From Rhodospirillales bacterium (lineage in GTDB: Bacteria; Pseudomonadota; Alphaproteobacteria; Rhodospirillales; UBA2165): a DNA stretch of 32,529 nt. The DNA lies in NCBI GenBank assembly GCA_016777585.1, contig JADHRD010000014.1, positions 1 through 32,529 on the forward strand, read 5' to 3'. Both the position numbers and the translations under genes were made by a program. Under the pieces are notes generated by a model. The model worked only from the letters and a program-made list of their open reading frames with translations, did no database searches and had not been told where the DNA came from. This document shows, piece by piece, positions 1 through 10,029 of this stretch. How positions within the stretch are numbered: position 1 is the stretch's first letter; each line of letters opens with the position of its first letter.

Positions 1-104
1 CGAGTGATATCAACTCTTAATTCTCCAAACGCTTCGGCAGAAAAAGTAATAGCAAAAAAAATAGTCACTAGTACCAAATTCACGTTAGTTCTGTATAGTT
101 TCAT
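1..104 (-). CDS. tolB: TolB N-terminus (partial, runs off the window): signal peptide plus start of mature protein
   Basis: Reverse strand from ATG at 104 reads MKLYRTNVNLVLVTIFFAITFSAEAFGELRVDITR: a signal peptide followed by the LRVDITR motif at the mature TolB start, directly downstream of tolA. Confidence 0.85.
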   Translation of the reverse strand, partial: MKLYRTNVNLVLVTIFFAITFSAEAFGELRVDIT

Positions 105-153
105 AATTCGCCCACTATTAAATGTAGTCAAAATCTAACTGATATTTTAATAT

Positions 154-1074
154 TTATCTACCCAACATTTCACGTGGATTAAAAATAAGCTGTAAATCTT
201 TCCATATTTCATACTTTTTAACTGGTAGCTTGTAAGGCTGGCAACTTGGATTCAAAACTGCTCTTAAAGCACTTTCACCAGCAGCAAGCCTAAAGGAATC
301 AGTCTCGAGATAATTTCTATTTGTTATTCTAGCACTTCTAACTTTACCGTCGGGCTGGAGTTCAACTTTAATTTCGACGATTATATCCTCTGCTTTCTTT
401 GAACCAGCCTGAAAATTCCAACAAGGTTCCATTGTTCTTTTAATTATGTTTATCATCAAATGTCGCTCGCTCATACTGGAAGATTTAGTAGGATTATAAT
501 CAATCGAGCTCTTGACTAAAGTTTTGGTCAATCGGTCTATCAAATTATCTTTACTTACTTCAGGTATTTTCTTCTTTGGGGTAAGTGGCTTTTCAAGATC
601 TTTCTCCAAATTTTTTAGAACCATGGCAAACCTATCCGGTGAACTTGGCTTACGTCTGGGTTTAATTTTATTGAGAAGATCACGGTTTGGGTTTATTTCT
701 GATCTCTTTTTCGGCCTTTTTATAATTTTATTTTCTTTTAATTTAATTCTTTGTGTTTTTGGAATAATCAGCTTTGGCTCTTTTTGCATGTTAGCGGGTG
801 GTGTTACGATTGAATTTTTATTAGCTATTTTCTTTATCTTTTTTTTTATTTGCTTTGAATTTTTTTTGGTAATTAGCTTTTTTGTCTTCTTTGAATCGCT
901 TCTCTTAATTTGGTCATTTCCACTCAAATTTGTTTTTAGATTTAGTGGCACGATTTCAATAACCATTGGAACATTATCAACTTTAGGGGTACTGCGAATT
1001 TCAGGTAATCCAAAAATACCTATTACAATCACTGCTGAGTGCAAAAATATCGAAGCCATAATACCTGAGCGCAT
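154..1074 (-). CDS. tolA: Cell envelope integrity protein TolA
   Basis: N-terminal TM segment, very Lys-rich linker, C-terminal TolA/TonB-like domain (IKRTMEPCWNFQAGSKKAEDIIVEIKVELQPDGKV); located between tolR and tolB. Confidence 0.88.
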   Translation of the reverse strand: MRSGIMASIFLHSAVIVIGIFGLPEIRSTPKVDNVPMVIEIVPLNLKTNLSGNDQIKRSDSKKTKKLITKKNSKQIKKKIKKIANKNSIVTPPANMQKEPKLIIPKTQRIKLKENKIIKRPKKRSEINPNRDLLNKIKPRRKPSSPDRFAMVLKNLEKDLEKPLTPKKKIPEVSKDNLIDRLTKTLVKSSIDYNPTKSSSMSERHLMINIIKRTMEPCWNFQAGSKKAEDIIVEIKVELQPDGKVRSARITNRNYLETDSFRLAAGESALRAVLNPSCQPYKLPVKKYEIWKDLQLIFNPREMLGR

Positions 1075-1076
1075 AT

Positions 1077-1571
1077 TTATTTATTCTTTCTAGATTTTCT
1101 ATTCTTGGTTGCTTTTGACTTTCTATTATTTGGCTGTGGCATCTCTGTGATTAAAGCGACTTTGGAAAAACCCGCTAAATTAAGCGTGCCCATAACTTCC
1201 ATTATTCGTCCATATAAAACCGATTTGTCGCCCCTAACAAAAATACGTACATTTGGATTAGCGCCGCTTATTGCCTTTAACCTCGGCACTAATGAAATCA
1301 ATGCTATTTCTTTATCTTGGAGATATATAGTTGTGTCAGCCTTTATGGTTATTGCCAATGGCTCAATCTGCTCTCTAATAACTCCTGCTTTGGTTTTTGG
1401 AAGATCTACTTCAACCCCGACAGTAAGCAAAGGTGCCGTTACCATAAAAACCACCAAGAGTACTAGCATAACGTCTACCATTGGGGTCACATTTATTTCC
1501 GATATTGGACGATTTCCATCACGACGCCCCTCTCGTTTTCTCCCTACCTTTGTATTTGTTGCCATTGGCAT
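1077..1571 (-). CDS. tolR: TolR, biopolymer transport protein (ExbD/TolR family)
   Basis: ISEINVTPMVDVMLVLLVVFMVTAPLLTVGVEVDLPKT is a classic ExbD/TolR motif. Confidence 0.95.
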   Translation of the reverse strand: MPMATNTKVGRKREGRRDGNRPISEINVTPMVDVMLVLLVVFMVTAPLLTVGVEVDLPKTKAGVIREQIEPLAITIKADTTIYLQDKEIALISLVPRLKAISGANPNVRIFVRGDKSVLYGRIMEVMGTLNLAGFSKVALITEMPQPNNRKSKATKNRKSRKNK

Positions 1572-2297
1572 TTACTCACGGCCTTCCATTTGTCGTGAAA
1601 CTATCGCTGAAAATTCGTTTGCAAAGTCTTCCAATCTTGCAGCATAACGCCCCATATCTTTTGAAATCTTATTATAGGCAATGACAGCGGGAATAGCGGC
1701 AACCAAACCGAGCGCAGTAGCAAAAAGTGCCTCGGCAATACCGGGAGCGACAACGGCTAAACTAGTATTTTTTGTAAGAGAGATCGCTTGAAAACTATTC
1801 ATTATTCCCCAAACTGTTCCAAAAAGTCCCACAAAAGGTGCGGTTGAGCCAGTAGAGGCTAAAATAGTCATATTCCTCTCAATTCGATCTATCTCACGAT
1901 TTACTGTAACATCCATAACCCTATCAATCCTCTCCATCAAACTTGACCCGGTTTGTCTGCCTCCAACAACCTCTTTAGACCTTTTCCATTCCCTCATTGC
2001 CGCAGTAAAAACCGCGGACATCGGATCCAACTTCTGAACATTCAATCTTTCATAAAACGCGTCAAGAGATCCCCCAGACCAGAAATTATCTTCAAACTCT
2101 ATTGCTAATTTATTTAATTTTCGGAGGCTAAAGGTTTTCTCAATGATAATCGCCCAGCACCAGATTGAAGAAAAAAAAAGTGATGCCATTACAGCTTTAA
2201 CGATAATATCCGCTTTTAAAAATAGAGCCCAGACTGAAAAATCATTAGAAGCAACTACTCCAGCAATCTGCACTGCGTCTACTGCATCACTACCCAT
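1572..2297 (-). CDS. tolQ: TolQ proton channel (MotA/TolQ/ExbB family)
   Basis: GSTAPFVGLFGTVWGIMNSF and GIAEALFATALGLVAAIPAVIAYN motifs; abuts tolR. Confidence 0.95.
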   Translation of the reverse strand: MGSDAVDAVQIAGVVASNDFSVWALFLKADIIVKAVMASLFFSSIWCWAIIIEKTFSLRKLNKLAIEFEDNFWSGGSLDAFYERLNVQKLDPMSAVFTAAMREWKRSKEVVGGRQTGSSLMERIDRVMDVTVNREIDRIERNMTILASTGSTAPFVGLFGTVWGIMNSFQAISLTKNTSLAVVAPGIAEALFATALGLVAAIPAVIAYNKISKDMGRYAARLEDFANEFSAIVSRQMEGRE

Positions 2298-2309
2298 TAT
2301 CTTATCCTT

Positions 2310-2765
2310 TTAATTAATTAAATTTAAAAAATTTTTTTGCAAATATTTGGGAATTCTAACAGGCTTACCCGCCAAATTTATGCATACCAACTTTACAAAC
2401 ATTTTTACCAACATAACCTCCTCGGTGACAATGTATTGAAACATTTCAATCACGCTCCCTCTGACGAGACTAATTTCTGTCTTTACCTCAATTAGATCAT
2501 TGAGGCGAGCTGGCTTATAGTAGTCAACATTACATTTCTGGACTACAAAATTAATTTTGTCTTGTATCTCGGTATTTAATTGGAGTTCACCAATACTTCG
2601 TATTAATTCAGTTCGTCCTCGTTCTGCAAACCTTAAGTAGTTTGCATAGTAAACAATTCCTCCAGCATCTGTGTCCTCATAGTAAACACGAACAAAAATA
2701 GATTCTGATATTTGCCTTCTAGCAGGAATATATTCAACCTTATTACTCAAGAGGTTTATCCTCAA
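2310..2765 (-). CDS. ybgC: Tol-Pal associated acyl-CoA thioesterase YbgC
   Basis: [29 protein letters not shown] hotdog thioesterase signature; adjacent to tolQ. The start overlaps the 3' end of ruvB. Confidence 0.92.
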   Translation of the reverse strand: MRINLLSNKVEYIPARRQISESIFVRVYYEDTDAGGIVYYANYLRFAERGRTELIRSIGELQLNTEIQDKINFVVQKCNVDYYKPARLNDLIEVKTEISLVRGSVIEMFQYIVTEEVMLVKMFVKLVCINLAGKPVRIPKYLQKNFLNLIN

Positions 2766-3795
2766 TAGCTGTCTCCAGAAGTTCCATTTGTTTATGATTT
2801 TTTGGTCTTTGAATTCTCAGATGTGTATACGAGCCATTTGTCAGCAGCCGTCCACGCGAAGTTCGCATTAATAAACCTTGCTGAATTAAATAAGGTTCAA
2901 TAACTTCTTCAATTGTGTCTCTTTCTTCAGAAAGTGCCGCTGATAATGTTTCTACACCAACTGGCCCTCCATCATAATTTTCAGCTATACATAATAAATA
3001 TCTTCTATCCATTGCATCCAAACCGAGTGCATCGACATCCAAGCGACCTAGCGCTGCATCTGCAATTTTATCATCGACAATGGTATTACCTTCCACGGTC
3101 GCAAAATCACGCACACGCCGAAGCAATCTACCCGCAACCCTCGGGGTACCGCGCGACCTTTTGGCTATTTCTGCCGCACCCGAATCATCCAAACGCAATC
3201 CCAAGATATTAGCATTACGTGCGATTATACTCCGTAATTCGGTTGGCGAATAAAATGTTAATCTCAAGGGAATTCCAAATCTATCTCTAAGTGGAGTTGA
3301 AATTAATCCCGATCTGGTTGTAGCCCCAACGAGCGTAAAAGGTTGTAAATCAATTCTAACGGAGCGAGCTGCGGGCCCCTCACCGATCATAAGATCTAGT
3401 TGAAAGTCCTCAACAGCCGGGTACAACGTCTCCTCAACAACTGGACTAAGGCGATGAATTTCGTCAATAAAGAGTACATCTTTAGGTTCAAGATTTGTTA
3501 GAATGGCGGCTAGATCTCCAGCTTTAGAAATTACTGGCCCAGAAGTAGCTCTAAATCCGACACCCAACTCACGAGATACTATTTGAGCTAATGTCGTTTT
3601 GCCTAATCCTGGCGGACCAAAAAGTAACACATGATCCATTGCTTCATTGCGCTCCCGCGCTGCATCAACAAATACTTTAAGATTATCACAGACCACCCTT
3701 TGGCCAACAAATTCACTCAATCTGCTAGGGCGAGTATCAGAATCATTCAAATCTTCATCGGTCAAACTACTGTTAATAAGTCTTTCCTCAACCAT
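2743..3795 (-). CDS. ruvB: Holliday junction branch migration helicase RuvB
   Basis: [15 protein letters not shown] Walker [10 protein letters not shown] Walker B, VGATTRSG sensor, [18 protein letters not shown]. Confidence 0.97.
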   Translation of the reverse strand: MVEERLINSSLTDEDLNDSDTRPSRLSEFVGQRVVCDNLKVFVDAARERNEAMDHVLLFGPPGLGKTTLAQIVSRELGVGFRATSGPVISKAGDLAAILTNLEPKDVLFIDEIHRLSPVVEETLYPAVEDFQLDLMIGEGPAARSVRIDLQPFTLVGATTRSGLISTPLRDRFGIPLRLTFYSPTELRSIIARNANILGLRLDDSGAAEIAKRSRGTPRVAGRLLRRVRDFATVEGNTIVDDKIADAALGRLDVDALGLDAMDRRYLLCIAENYDGGPVGVETLSAALSEERDTIEEVIEPYLIQQGLLMRTSRGRLLTNGSYTHLRIQRPKNHKQMELLETAIEDKPLE

Positions 3796-4411
3796 TTGGC
3801 ATAAGCTCCTGAAGCGCTTCTTTTATGAGAATTTCTACACTGGGGTTGCCAACTGATTTTGCCGAAGCGAGCTGAATGGCGCGAAAGGCATCCGATTTCG
3901 TATAGCCCAAATTAACTAATGCAGAAATTGAGTCTCTTTGAACGTCGTTTTCAAATTCTTTTGAAGGCACACTATCAGTCGCAGGATTTAGAGTGGAACC
4001 AATAATCAATGTTTCAAATTTATCTTTTAACTCAGTGATAATTCGAGTAGCCAGCTTAGCCCCAACTCCTGGGGCCCGTGTAATACAGACCTTATCTTCG
4101 GATCTGAGCGCAGCGGACAACTCATCAGAAGAGAGGGCAGACAAAATCCCCAAACAAACTTTAGCCCCAACTCCTTGAACTGTTCGAAGCATATTAAACC
4201 AGATTTTTTCCTCTTCATTACAGAAGCCAAAAAGATGTATATGATCTTCACGCACATGCATTTCTACCAAGAGAGAGACAACACCATCATGCGATTTGAG
4301 AAAATTACGTGTGAAATTGGAACAAAAAATAAGATAACCAACTCCACTAACATCTATAATCACCGAGTCTTCAAAAATTTGGTCAACAACACCAGTCAAT
4401 TTAGCTATCAT
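3788..4411 (-). CDS. ruvA: Holliday junction branch migration protein RuvA
   Basis: [11 protein letters not shown]..., [14 protein letters not shown] and [19 protein letters not shown] helix-hairpin-helix motifs; next to ruvB. Confidence 0.95.
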   Translation of the reverse strand: MIAKLTGVVDQIFEDSVIIDVSGVGYLIFCSNFTRNFLKSHDGVVSLLVEMHVREDHIHLFGFCNEEEKIWFNMLRTVQGVGAKVCLGILSALSSDELSAALRSEDKVCITRAPGVGAKLATRIITELKDKFETLIIGSTLNPATDSVPSKEFENDVQRDSISALVNLGYTKSDAFRAIQLASAKSVGNPSVEILIKEALQELMPNG

Positions 4412-4923
4412 TTTTTCAATCCTGAGATGTTCTTAGCTTTAAGCACTTTTACATTGTAATCTCGATGGTGTGCATGACAAATAGCCACAGCCAACGCATC
4501 CGCTGAGTCTGCTGAATAAAACTTACAGCCTGGAAGGATTATATTAATCATCATTTGTATTTGTTCTTTTGAAGCATGCCCAGAGCCAACTACAGATTTT
4601 TTTATTAAATTAGGTGAATATTCATTAACAGGAAGACCAAATTTTGATGGCACAAATAAGGCAATACCTCTTGCCTGGCCAAGTTTTAGTGAAGATATCG
4701 GATTAGAATTAACAAATGTCTCCTCAACCGCCGCTTCTTCAGGCTCATATTCTTCGATAATATTCTTTAAACCATCGTAAAGTTGCACTAATCTTTTAGG
4801 AGTATCCAATTTGGCATCAGTTGCTACTACTCCATCACCAACATAATGAAGTTTATTGCCCTGAGCTTTTATTATACCCCAACCCATATTGCGTAAACCT
4901 GGATCTATTCCGAGTAGCAACAT
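4408..4923 (-). CDS. ruvC: Crossover junction endodeoxyribonuclease RuvC
   Basis: GIDPGLRNMGWG, AVEETFVNSNP and DSADALAVAICHAHH catalytic motifs. Confidence 0.95.
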   Translation of the reverse strand: MLLLGIDPGLRNMGWGIIKAQGNKLHYVGDGVVATDAKLDTPKRLVQLYDGLKNIIEEYEPEEAAVEETFVNSNPISSLKLGQARGIALFVPSKFGLPVNEYSPNLIKKSVVGSGHASKEQIQMMINIILPGCKFYSADSADALAVAICHAHHRDYNVKVLKAKNISGLKK

Positions 4924-4997
4924 ATTCTCTCAGATCACTTTATAAGTTTCATAAAATTAGAATTTACGACAAAAGGTGTTAATTAAGAACTAAAAAA

Positions 4998-5747
4998 TTA
5001 ACCGGTTAACACAGATAAAAAATCTGCTGGAAATTCAATATTTGAGAAAACTTTTTGGACGTCATCATTATCTTCCAAAGTCTCTATTAGACTGAAAACC
5101 ACTCGCAAATTAATCTCATCAATTTCAACCGTATTTTGAGGATGCCATACTATATTTGCCCTATCTGGATCACCCAGAACAGACGTTAAATTGTCTGCCA
5201 CTATATGAAGCTCCTCAACCGAGCAATAAATATTGTGTCCGTTTTGGTCACTAATCACGTCTTCTGCGCCTGCTGACAAGGCCGCTTCAAATACGTCGTC
5301 TGTCGATTTTATTTCGAATGGATAGGAAATTAAGCCCTTTTTGCTGAACATAAAACTAACCGCGCCAGTTTCTCCTAAATTTCCACCATTTTTCGCAAAA
5401 GCTGTCCTTACATCTGAAGCTGTACGATTTCTGTTATCGGTTAATGCTTCAACAATAATTGCCGATCCCCCGGGCCCATAGCCCTCGTATCTAATCTCGT
5501 CATAGGATTCATCATTATCGCCACCAGCAACTTTCTTAATTGCACGATCAATATTTTCTTTCGGCATATTTGCTGCTCTGCAAGCAACAATCGCCGATCG
5601 TAATCTGGGATTTGCATCCGGATCGGGCATACCTGTCTTAGCTGCAACGGTTACCTCGCGAATAAGTTTTGCAAATACTTTAGCTCGTTTTTTATCTTGT
5701 GCACCTTTTCGATGCATAATATTAGAAAATTGCGAATGACCAGCCAT
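4998..5747 (-). CDS. yebC: YebC/PmpR family transcriptional/translational regulator
   Basis: [37 protein letters not shown] and [24 protein letters not shown]. Confidence 0.95.
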   Translation of the reverse strand: MAGHSQFSNIMHRKGAQDKKRAKVFAKLIREVTVAAKTGMPDPDANPRLRSAIVACRAANMPKENIDRAIKKVAGGDNDESYDEIRYEGYGPGGSAIIVEALTDNRNRTASDVRTAFAKNGGNLGETGAVSFMFSKKGLISYPFEIKSTDDVFEAALSAGAEDVISDQNGHNIYCSVEELHIVADNLTSVLGDPDRANIVWHPQNTVEIDEINLRVVFSLIETLEDNDDVQKVFSNIEFPADFLSVLTG

Positions 5748-5857
5748 AAATCACTTACCCATATTTTTTTTAACTAACGGTATTTTTTGACATCAACTTT
5801 TATCATAATAATATAAAGTGTAAAACGTAAGGCGCAACACATGCGCAAATATTAAGA

Positions 5858-6676
5858 TTATTTATTATCAGGCATATAATTTTTTAATCTTCCACCGAGC
5901 CTGATTGGATCAATTTTGCTTGCCATACTAGTTTGATTGTTGGTCTCTAAATAAATTCCACAAATTGTTCCTTCACCATCAGCTGGCGAAAGCCTTTCAG
6001 ATGGCATTTTTTTCGTAAATTTATCTATTGCTATATTTGATTTCATTCCTATCACAGAGTCATAATCCCCACACATACCCAGATCAGTTTGATACCCTGT
6101 ACCTTTATTCAAGATTTGCGCATCAGCAGTTGGGATATGTGAGTGGGTTCCAACAACCATAGAAACTTTTCCATCAAGATACTGACCAAGAGCCATCTTC
6201 TCCGAGGTTGCTTCCGCGTGTATGTCAATTACAGCACAATCAAAATGCGATCTTAATTTTAATTTTTCTAACAGACGATCAATCGCAACAAACGGATCAT
6301 CAAGACTATCCATAAAAAGCCTTCCCATAACTTGCGCAACCAAAACTCTCTCCCCGTTTCTAGATTTAAATATACCACTACCATTGCCGGGCGTTAATTC
6401 AGGATAATTGAGGGGGCGAAGTAACCTTGGTTCGTGCCCAATAAATTTAATAATCTCACGTTGATCCCAGACGTGATTCCCTGTAGTTACAACATCTACA
6501 TCCATCTCAAAGAATTGTTTACAAATTTTCTCGGTAATACCAAAACCATGAGCTGCATTTTCGCCATTAACAATAATGAAATCTGGGTTGAGGTGCTCAA
6601 TAACTCGAGGTAAATGCTCGCGTAGTGCAACTCTTCCACTTTTTCCGACCACATCTCCAAAATATACTAATTTCAT
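5858..6676 (-). CDS. YmdB-like metallophosphoesterase (TIGR00282 family)
   Basis: MKLVYFGDVVGKSGR, NGENAAHGFG, TTGNHVWDQREI, DIHAEATSEK, GTHSHIPTAD. Confidence 0.93.
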   Translation of the reverse strand: MKLVYFGDVVGKSGRVALREHLPRVIEHLNPDFIIVNGENAAHGFGITEKICKQFFEMDVDVVTTGNHVWDQREIIKFIGHEPRLLRPLNYPELTPGNGSGIFKSRNGERVLVAQVMGRLFMDSLDDPFVAIDRLLEKLKLRSHFDCAVIDIHAEATSEKMALGQYLDGKVSMVVGTHSHIPTADAQILNKGTGYQTDLGMCGDYDSVIGMKSNIAIDKFTKKMPSERLSPADGEGTICGIYLETNNQTSMASKIDPIRLGGRLKNYMPDNK

Positions 6677-7305
6677 TAGCCACCTATAAAATATTTTTTT
6701 TCATAATCAAAACTTTTTGCGCCCTTCTCTGTAACAATCCAGTCCAATTTCTGATCTAAATCATTACAGGGCAGTTTCTCAACTTTTTGCATAGAATATG
6801 CAATCCCAATTATTAAAAAATCATCGGGATCGTGCATAAATTGTTGCTTTATATGGTCAATAGTTCTGTCATAGAAGCCCCCGCCATAGCCCAGCCTTGA
6901 ACCAAATTGATCATATGCTACTAGAGGCGTCAAAATCACATTAGGTATGCATTCGCGTCTACGACCCATTGGCTCAGATACTCCCATTTCTGATAAAATT
7001 AAGTTATCGCCATATCTCCAATTTCTAAAGCTTAATCTTCGAGAATATTTATCAACCACTGGCAACAAGCAAGTGACACCCGCTAAATCTAATTTTTGTA
7101 GAATGGGCATAACATTAAGTTCTGAGTGTATGGAGGAATATCCGGCTACCTTCTTTAAAACCTGTGTATTAAAAGTTCTGAAAAAATTTTCCATGCAAGC
7201 TAAACTATTTTTTTGGACTTTTTTTGAACTCATTTTTTTACGAAGAGATAAGATTTTCTTGCGAATATTTTGTTTTTCTAATGTTGTAGTCTCGCTATTT
7301 ATCAA
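6676..7305 (-). CDS. 5-formyltetrahydrofolate cyclo-ligase
   Basis: C-terminal VILTPLVAYDQFGSRLGYGGGFYDRTI signature; immediately downstream of the 6S RNA, the usual ygfA/fau position. Confidence 0.92.
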   Translation of the reverse strand: MINSETTTLEKQNIRKKILSLRKKMSSKKVQKNSLACMENFFRTFNTQVLKKVAGYSSIHSELNVMPILQKLDLAGVTCLLPVVDKYSRRLSFRNWRYGDNLILSEMGVSEPMGRRRECIPNVILTPLVAYDQFGSRLGYGGGFYDRTIDHIKQQFMHDPDDFLIIGIAYSMQKVEKLPCNDLDQKLDWIVTEKGAKSFDYEKKYFIGG

Positions 7306-7325
7306 GAAACTATCCTTTAAACTGA

Positions 7326-7483
7326 GTTGACGCCGCGTCGGTCGTTTTACATCTAATCCTCCTAGGCCGAGAGGTCTAGGTGGGCACCATATAGTGTATC
7401 CAAAAATACATCAGTGACGGCTCCCATTCTTATATTATTGGCCCTGGAGATGTGTAATGCTATTCGAGCCTCGCAGCGTCAAC
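7326..7483 (-). ncRNA. ssrS: 6S RNA
   Basis: Lies between zapA and the 5-FTHF cyclo-ligase gene, the classical 6S locus. Ends pair as a terminal stem (GTTGACGCTGCG with CGCGGCGTCAAC, one wobble), with interior stems and an internal hairpin (CCTAGACC-TCTC-GGCCTAGG). Boundaries are approximate. Confidence 0.85.
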
Positions 7484-7485
7484 TG

Positions 7486-7809
7486 CTAAATTGCCTCCAA
7501 TTTATCCGCAATTTTTTGGATACGACTGGTTATGCTCTCAAGATCAGTAGCACTTAGCATCGTATTTGATTTATCAGCTTTACCCTCATTAATTTTACCA
7601 AGTTCAGAATATACATCTGAGAGCTCATCAGCGACTAATAAACTAGTCATTACTAGCAGACGAGCATCACCTACTTGACCAACTGAAGCAACCAAATCAC
7701 TCACTTTCCCATCCACATATTGGGCTAAGTTTGTTAAGTGTTTTTCTTGGCCATCGTCACATGCTATGTCATACTTTCGATTATTTATTACTACAGTGAC
7801 TTGAGCCAA
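7486..7809 (-). CDS. zapA: Cell division protein ZapA
   Basis: MAQVTVVINNRKYDIACDDGQEKHLTNLAQYVDGKVSDL ... RLLVMTSLLVADEL. Confidence 0.92.
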   Translation of the reverse strand: MAQVTVVINNRKYDIACDDGQEKHLTNLAQYVDGKVSDLVASVGQVGDARLLVMTSLLVADELSDVYSELGKINEGKADKSNTMLSATDLESITSRIQKIADKLEAI

Positions 7810-7811
7810 TA

Positions 7812-8120
7812 TTAATCTTCCAAAATGTTGCGGACGGATTGCATTGCCCGACTAAGTTTACCATTAATCTCACTATTTTTTACCTCAAACTGATCAATTT
7901 TCTTTCTTGCTAATTCAAGTTCTTTATCCATGCTATCCGACTTAATTTTCGAATTGATTTTGCTCTCAGCTATTTTTTCTAGCCTTTTAAGAGCTAACTC
8001 AAGTTTAAGTTCAACCGTGTCTATCTCCAGTGGGTTAGGTGATGATTTATCAAACAACTTCTCTGCATCCTTTTGTTTATCATAGAATAGTACGCCTCTG
8101 AGACTAAACACGTCAACCAC
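7812..8120 (-). CDS. DUF4164-like coiled-coil protein upstream of zapA
   Basis: Short coiled-coil ORF directly upstream of zapA, position and type as in other alphaproteobacteria. The N-terminal start is uncertain. Confidence 0.6.
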   Translation of the reverse strand: MVDVFSLRGVLFYDKQKDAEKLFDKSSPNPLEIDTVELKLELALKRLEKIAESKINSKIKSDSMDKELELARKKIDQFEVKNSEINGKLSRAMQSVRNILED

Positions 8121-8198
8121 CTCATTGAATGTTATTATAATCGAAGATCGTTAAGTTTCATACTTGACGAAAAGGAAGAAAGTTAGGATTGTGATCTG

Positions 8199-8216
8199 GT
8201 GATTTAAATAAATCAC
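8199..8216. promoter_or_regulatory. Operator-like palindrome upstream of gap
   Basis: GTGATTTA-AA-TAAATCAC, perfect 8-bp arms, about 40 nt before the gap start. Confidence 0.45.
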
Positions 8217-8255
8217 ATAGTTGTTGAATTGATAATTTTAAGGATGGAGATTTTA

Positions 8256-9266
8256 ATGGGCCTAAAGGTAGCAATAAATGGTTTTGGGAGAATTGGAAGA
8301 TTGGTATATCGTGCAATTTTAGAGTCAAAGATCGCAGATTTAGAGGTTGTATGCATTAATGATTTAGGGCCAACAATTTCTAACGCTCATTTGCTAAAAT
8401 ATGATTCAACACATGGAATACTGCCTCATGAAATAATCGTTGGAGAAAATACGATAGATGCCGGCCAGGGCCCTGTAACAATCACATCGGAACGGGATCC
8501 ATCCAACCTCCCATGGCGAGAACTAGATGTTGATATAGCTTTTGAGTGCACTGGCTTTTTTGCAAGTAAAGATAAAGCATCTGCTCACATAACTGCTGGA
8601 GCAAAAAGAGTAATCGTTTCAGCTCCCGCTTCAGGAGCCGATATAACAGTGGTTTATGGTGTTAATGACCATTTAATAACGGATCAACACATAGTGATTT
8701 CAAACGCTTCATGCACAACAAACTGTTTGGCTCCAATAGCACATGTGTTAAATGAGGCGGTGGGGATAGAGCACGGGTTTATGACAACCATTCATAGTTT
8801 TACGGGCGACCAAAGAACCTTGGATACACTTCATGATGACTTACATCGCGCAAGGACCGCATCAGCATCAATGATCCCAACATCTACGGGTGCAGCGAGA
8901 GCAGTTGGGTTGGTTTTACCTGAATTAAATGGGAAACTAGATGGCACATCAATCAGAGTTCCCACGCCAAATGTTTCATTGATTGATCTAACCTTCAATT
9001 CACAACGAGACACGAGTGTGGAAGAAATCAACAATGCCATTAAATCATCCTCAGAGAAGGGTCGTCTATTGGGTGTTTTGGGTTACAATGAATTGCCTCT
9101 TGTCTCGATAGATTTTAACCACAATCCTCTTAGTTCAATTTTTGATGCTTCAGAAACACAAGTTATGGGCAATAATCTGGTTCGCGTTCTTAGTTGGTAC
9201 GATAATGAATGGGGATTCTCAAATCGAATGATTGATACAGCTCTTACTGTTGGTAAAACGATATAG
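8256..9266 (+). CDS. gap: Glyceraldehyde-3-phosphate dehydrogenase (start corrected from 8229)
   Basis: MGLKVAINGFGRIGRLVYRA, SNASCTTNCLAPIAHVLNE, WYDNEWGFSNRMIDT. GGAG at 8246-8249 precedes ATG 8256. Confidence 0.96.
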   Translation: MGLKVAINGFGRIGRLVYRAILESKIADLEVVCINDLGPTISNAHLLKYDSTHGILPHEIIVGENTIDAGQGPVTITSERDPSNLPWRELDVDIAFECTGFFASKDKASAHITAGAKRVIVSAPASGADITVVYGVNDHLITDQHIVISNASCTTNCLAPIAHVLNEAVGIEHGFMTTIHSFTGDQRTLDTLHDDLHRARTASASMIPTSTGAARAVGLVLPELNGKLDGTSIRVPTPNVSLIDLTFNSQRDTSVEEINNAIKSSSEKGRLLGVLGYNELPLVSIDFNHNPLSSIFDASETQVMGNNLVRVLSWYDNEWGFSNRMIDTALTVGKTI

Positions 9267-9316
9267 ATATGATTTTCAAGGGGTCAGTCTAAGTAATTCT
9301 TTTTGAATTCTTGATT

Positions 9317-9751
9317 TTAGGCTTTTGGGTCATAGAATTGCAGCCCTTCAATCTCATCTTCCTTCTCCACACGCCCCCGAAATTCAATCGTATTACGATC
9401 AGGATCCCGAACAAAAACCGATACATGGCCGTCCTTGCCGAAAGTAACAGGACCTTGTGTAATTTCGATATTACTCTTTTCCAGTACATTCAAAATTACG
9501 GGAATAGAATCTACTTGCAAAGCAATATGAGTAAAACCAGTATATTTAGATGAGATATCCATTAAGACATTCTTACCATCATCATATTCGATTCCATTTA
9601 CAATCAAGTTAATCTCCACACCACTCTCGTTCTTCATAATTATCACTGAGTCAAAGTCCACCTCGACCTCAATTTTGAATCCAAAAGTTTCATAAAATTT
9701 AACCGCCCTAGCCCGGTCGATAACGCGTATTCCTACATGATCAATCTTCAT
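9317..9751 (-). CDS. VOC (glyoxalase/bleomycin resistance) family protein (start shortened from 9781)
   Basis: MKIDHVGIRVIDRARAVKFYETFGF ... GFTHIALQVDS ... FVRDPDRNTIEF. Confidence 0.85.
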   Translation of the reverse strand: MKIDHVGIRVIDRARAVKFYETFGFKIEVEVDFDSVIIMKNESGVEINLIVNGIEYDDGKNVLMDISSKYTGFTHIALQVDSIPVILNVLEKSNIEITQGPVTFGKDGHVSVFVRDPDRNTIEFRGRVEKEDEIEGLQFYDPKA

Positions 9752-9928
9752 TATGCTCAACAAAATTACTCCGTATAACAATTTATTAATAAAAGGCTTT
9801 TTATATTAATCCCAATAAATAGTAACACAATAATAACTTTTTATAATATTTAAAATCATCCCCAACATCTATGGTAATAGAAACAAATATAAGAATTTCA
9901 TAATTTTATCTGTTTTATTTAAGTTTTT

Positions 9929-10007
9929 TATTGGTTACTTTGAAAAACAAAAAATTTGTTAAACACGTTTATTAAGTCATTAGTTTTTTTATTCTGCGTA
10001 ACCAATA
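9929..10007. repeat. Inverted repeat pair upstream of thiE
   Basis: TATTGGTTAC (9929-9938) and GTAACCAATA (9998-10007), perfect 10-bp arms separated by 59 nt. Confidence 0.6.
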
Positions 10008-10029
10008 GAAATTATAGAAGCATGTTGTC

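Noticed and set aside
512-1093. 193-aa plus-strand ORF
   Set aside because: Antisense to tolA. The Phe/Leu-rich sequence is the complement of the Lys-rich linker. No ribosome-binding site or family motif.
1105-1647. 180-aa plus-strand ORF
   Set aside because: Antisense to tolR, which is unambiguous; shadow ORF.
2913-3212. 99-aa plus-strand ORF
   Set aside because: Antisense within ruvB; shadow ORF.
4998-5009. Palindrome TTAACCGGTTAA
   Set aside because: Overlaps the yebC stop codon and is only 12 bp; no reason to favour a regulatory role.
6947-7330. 127-aa plus-strand ORF
   Set aside because: Antisense to the 5-FTHF cyclo-ligase and running into the 6S RNA; no recognisable domain.
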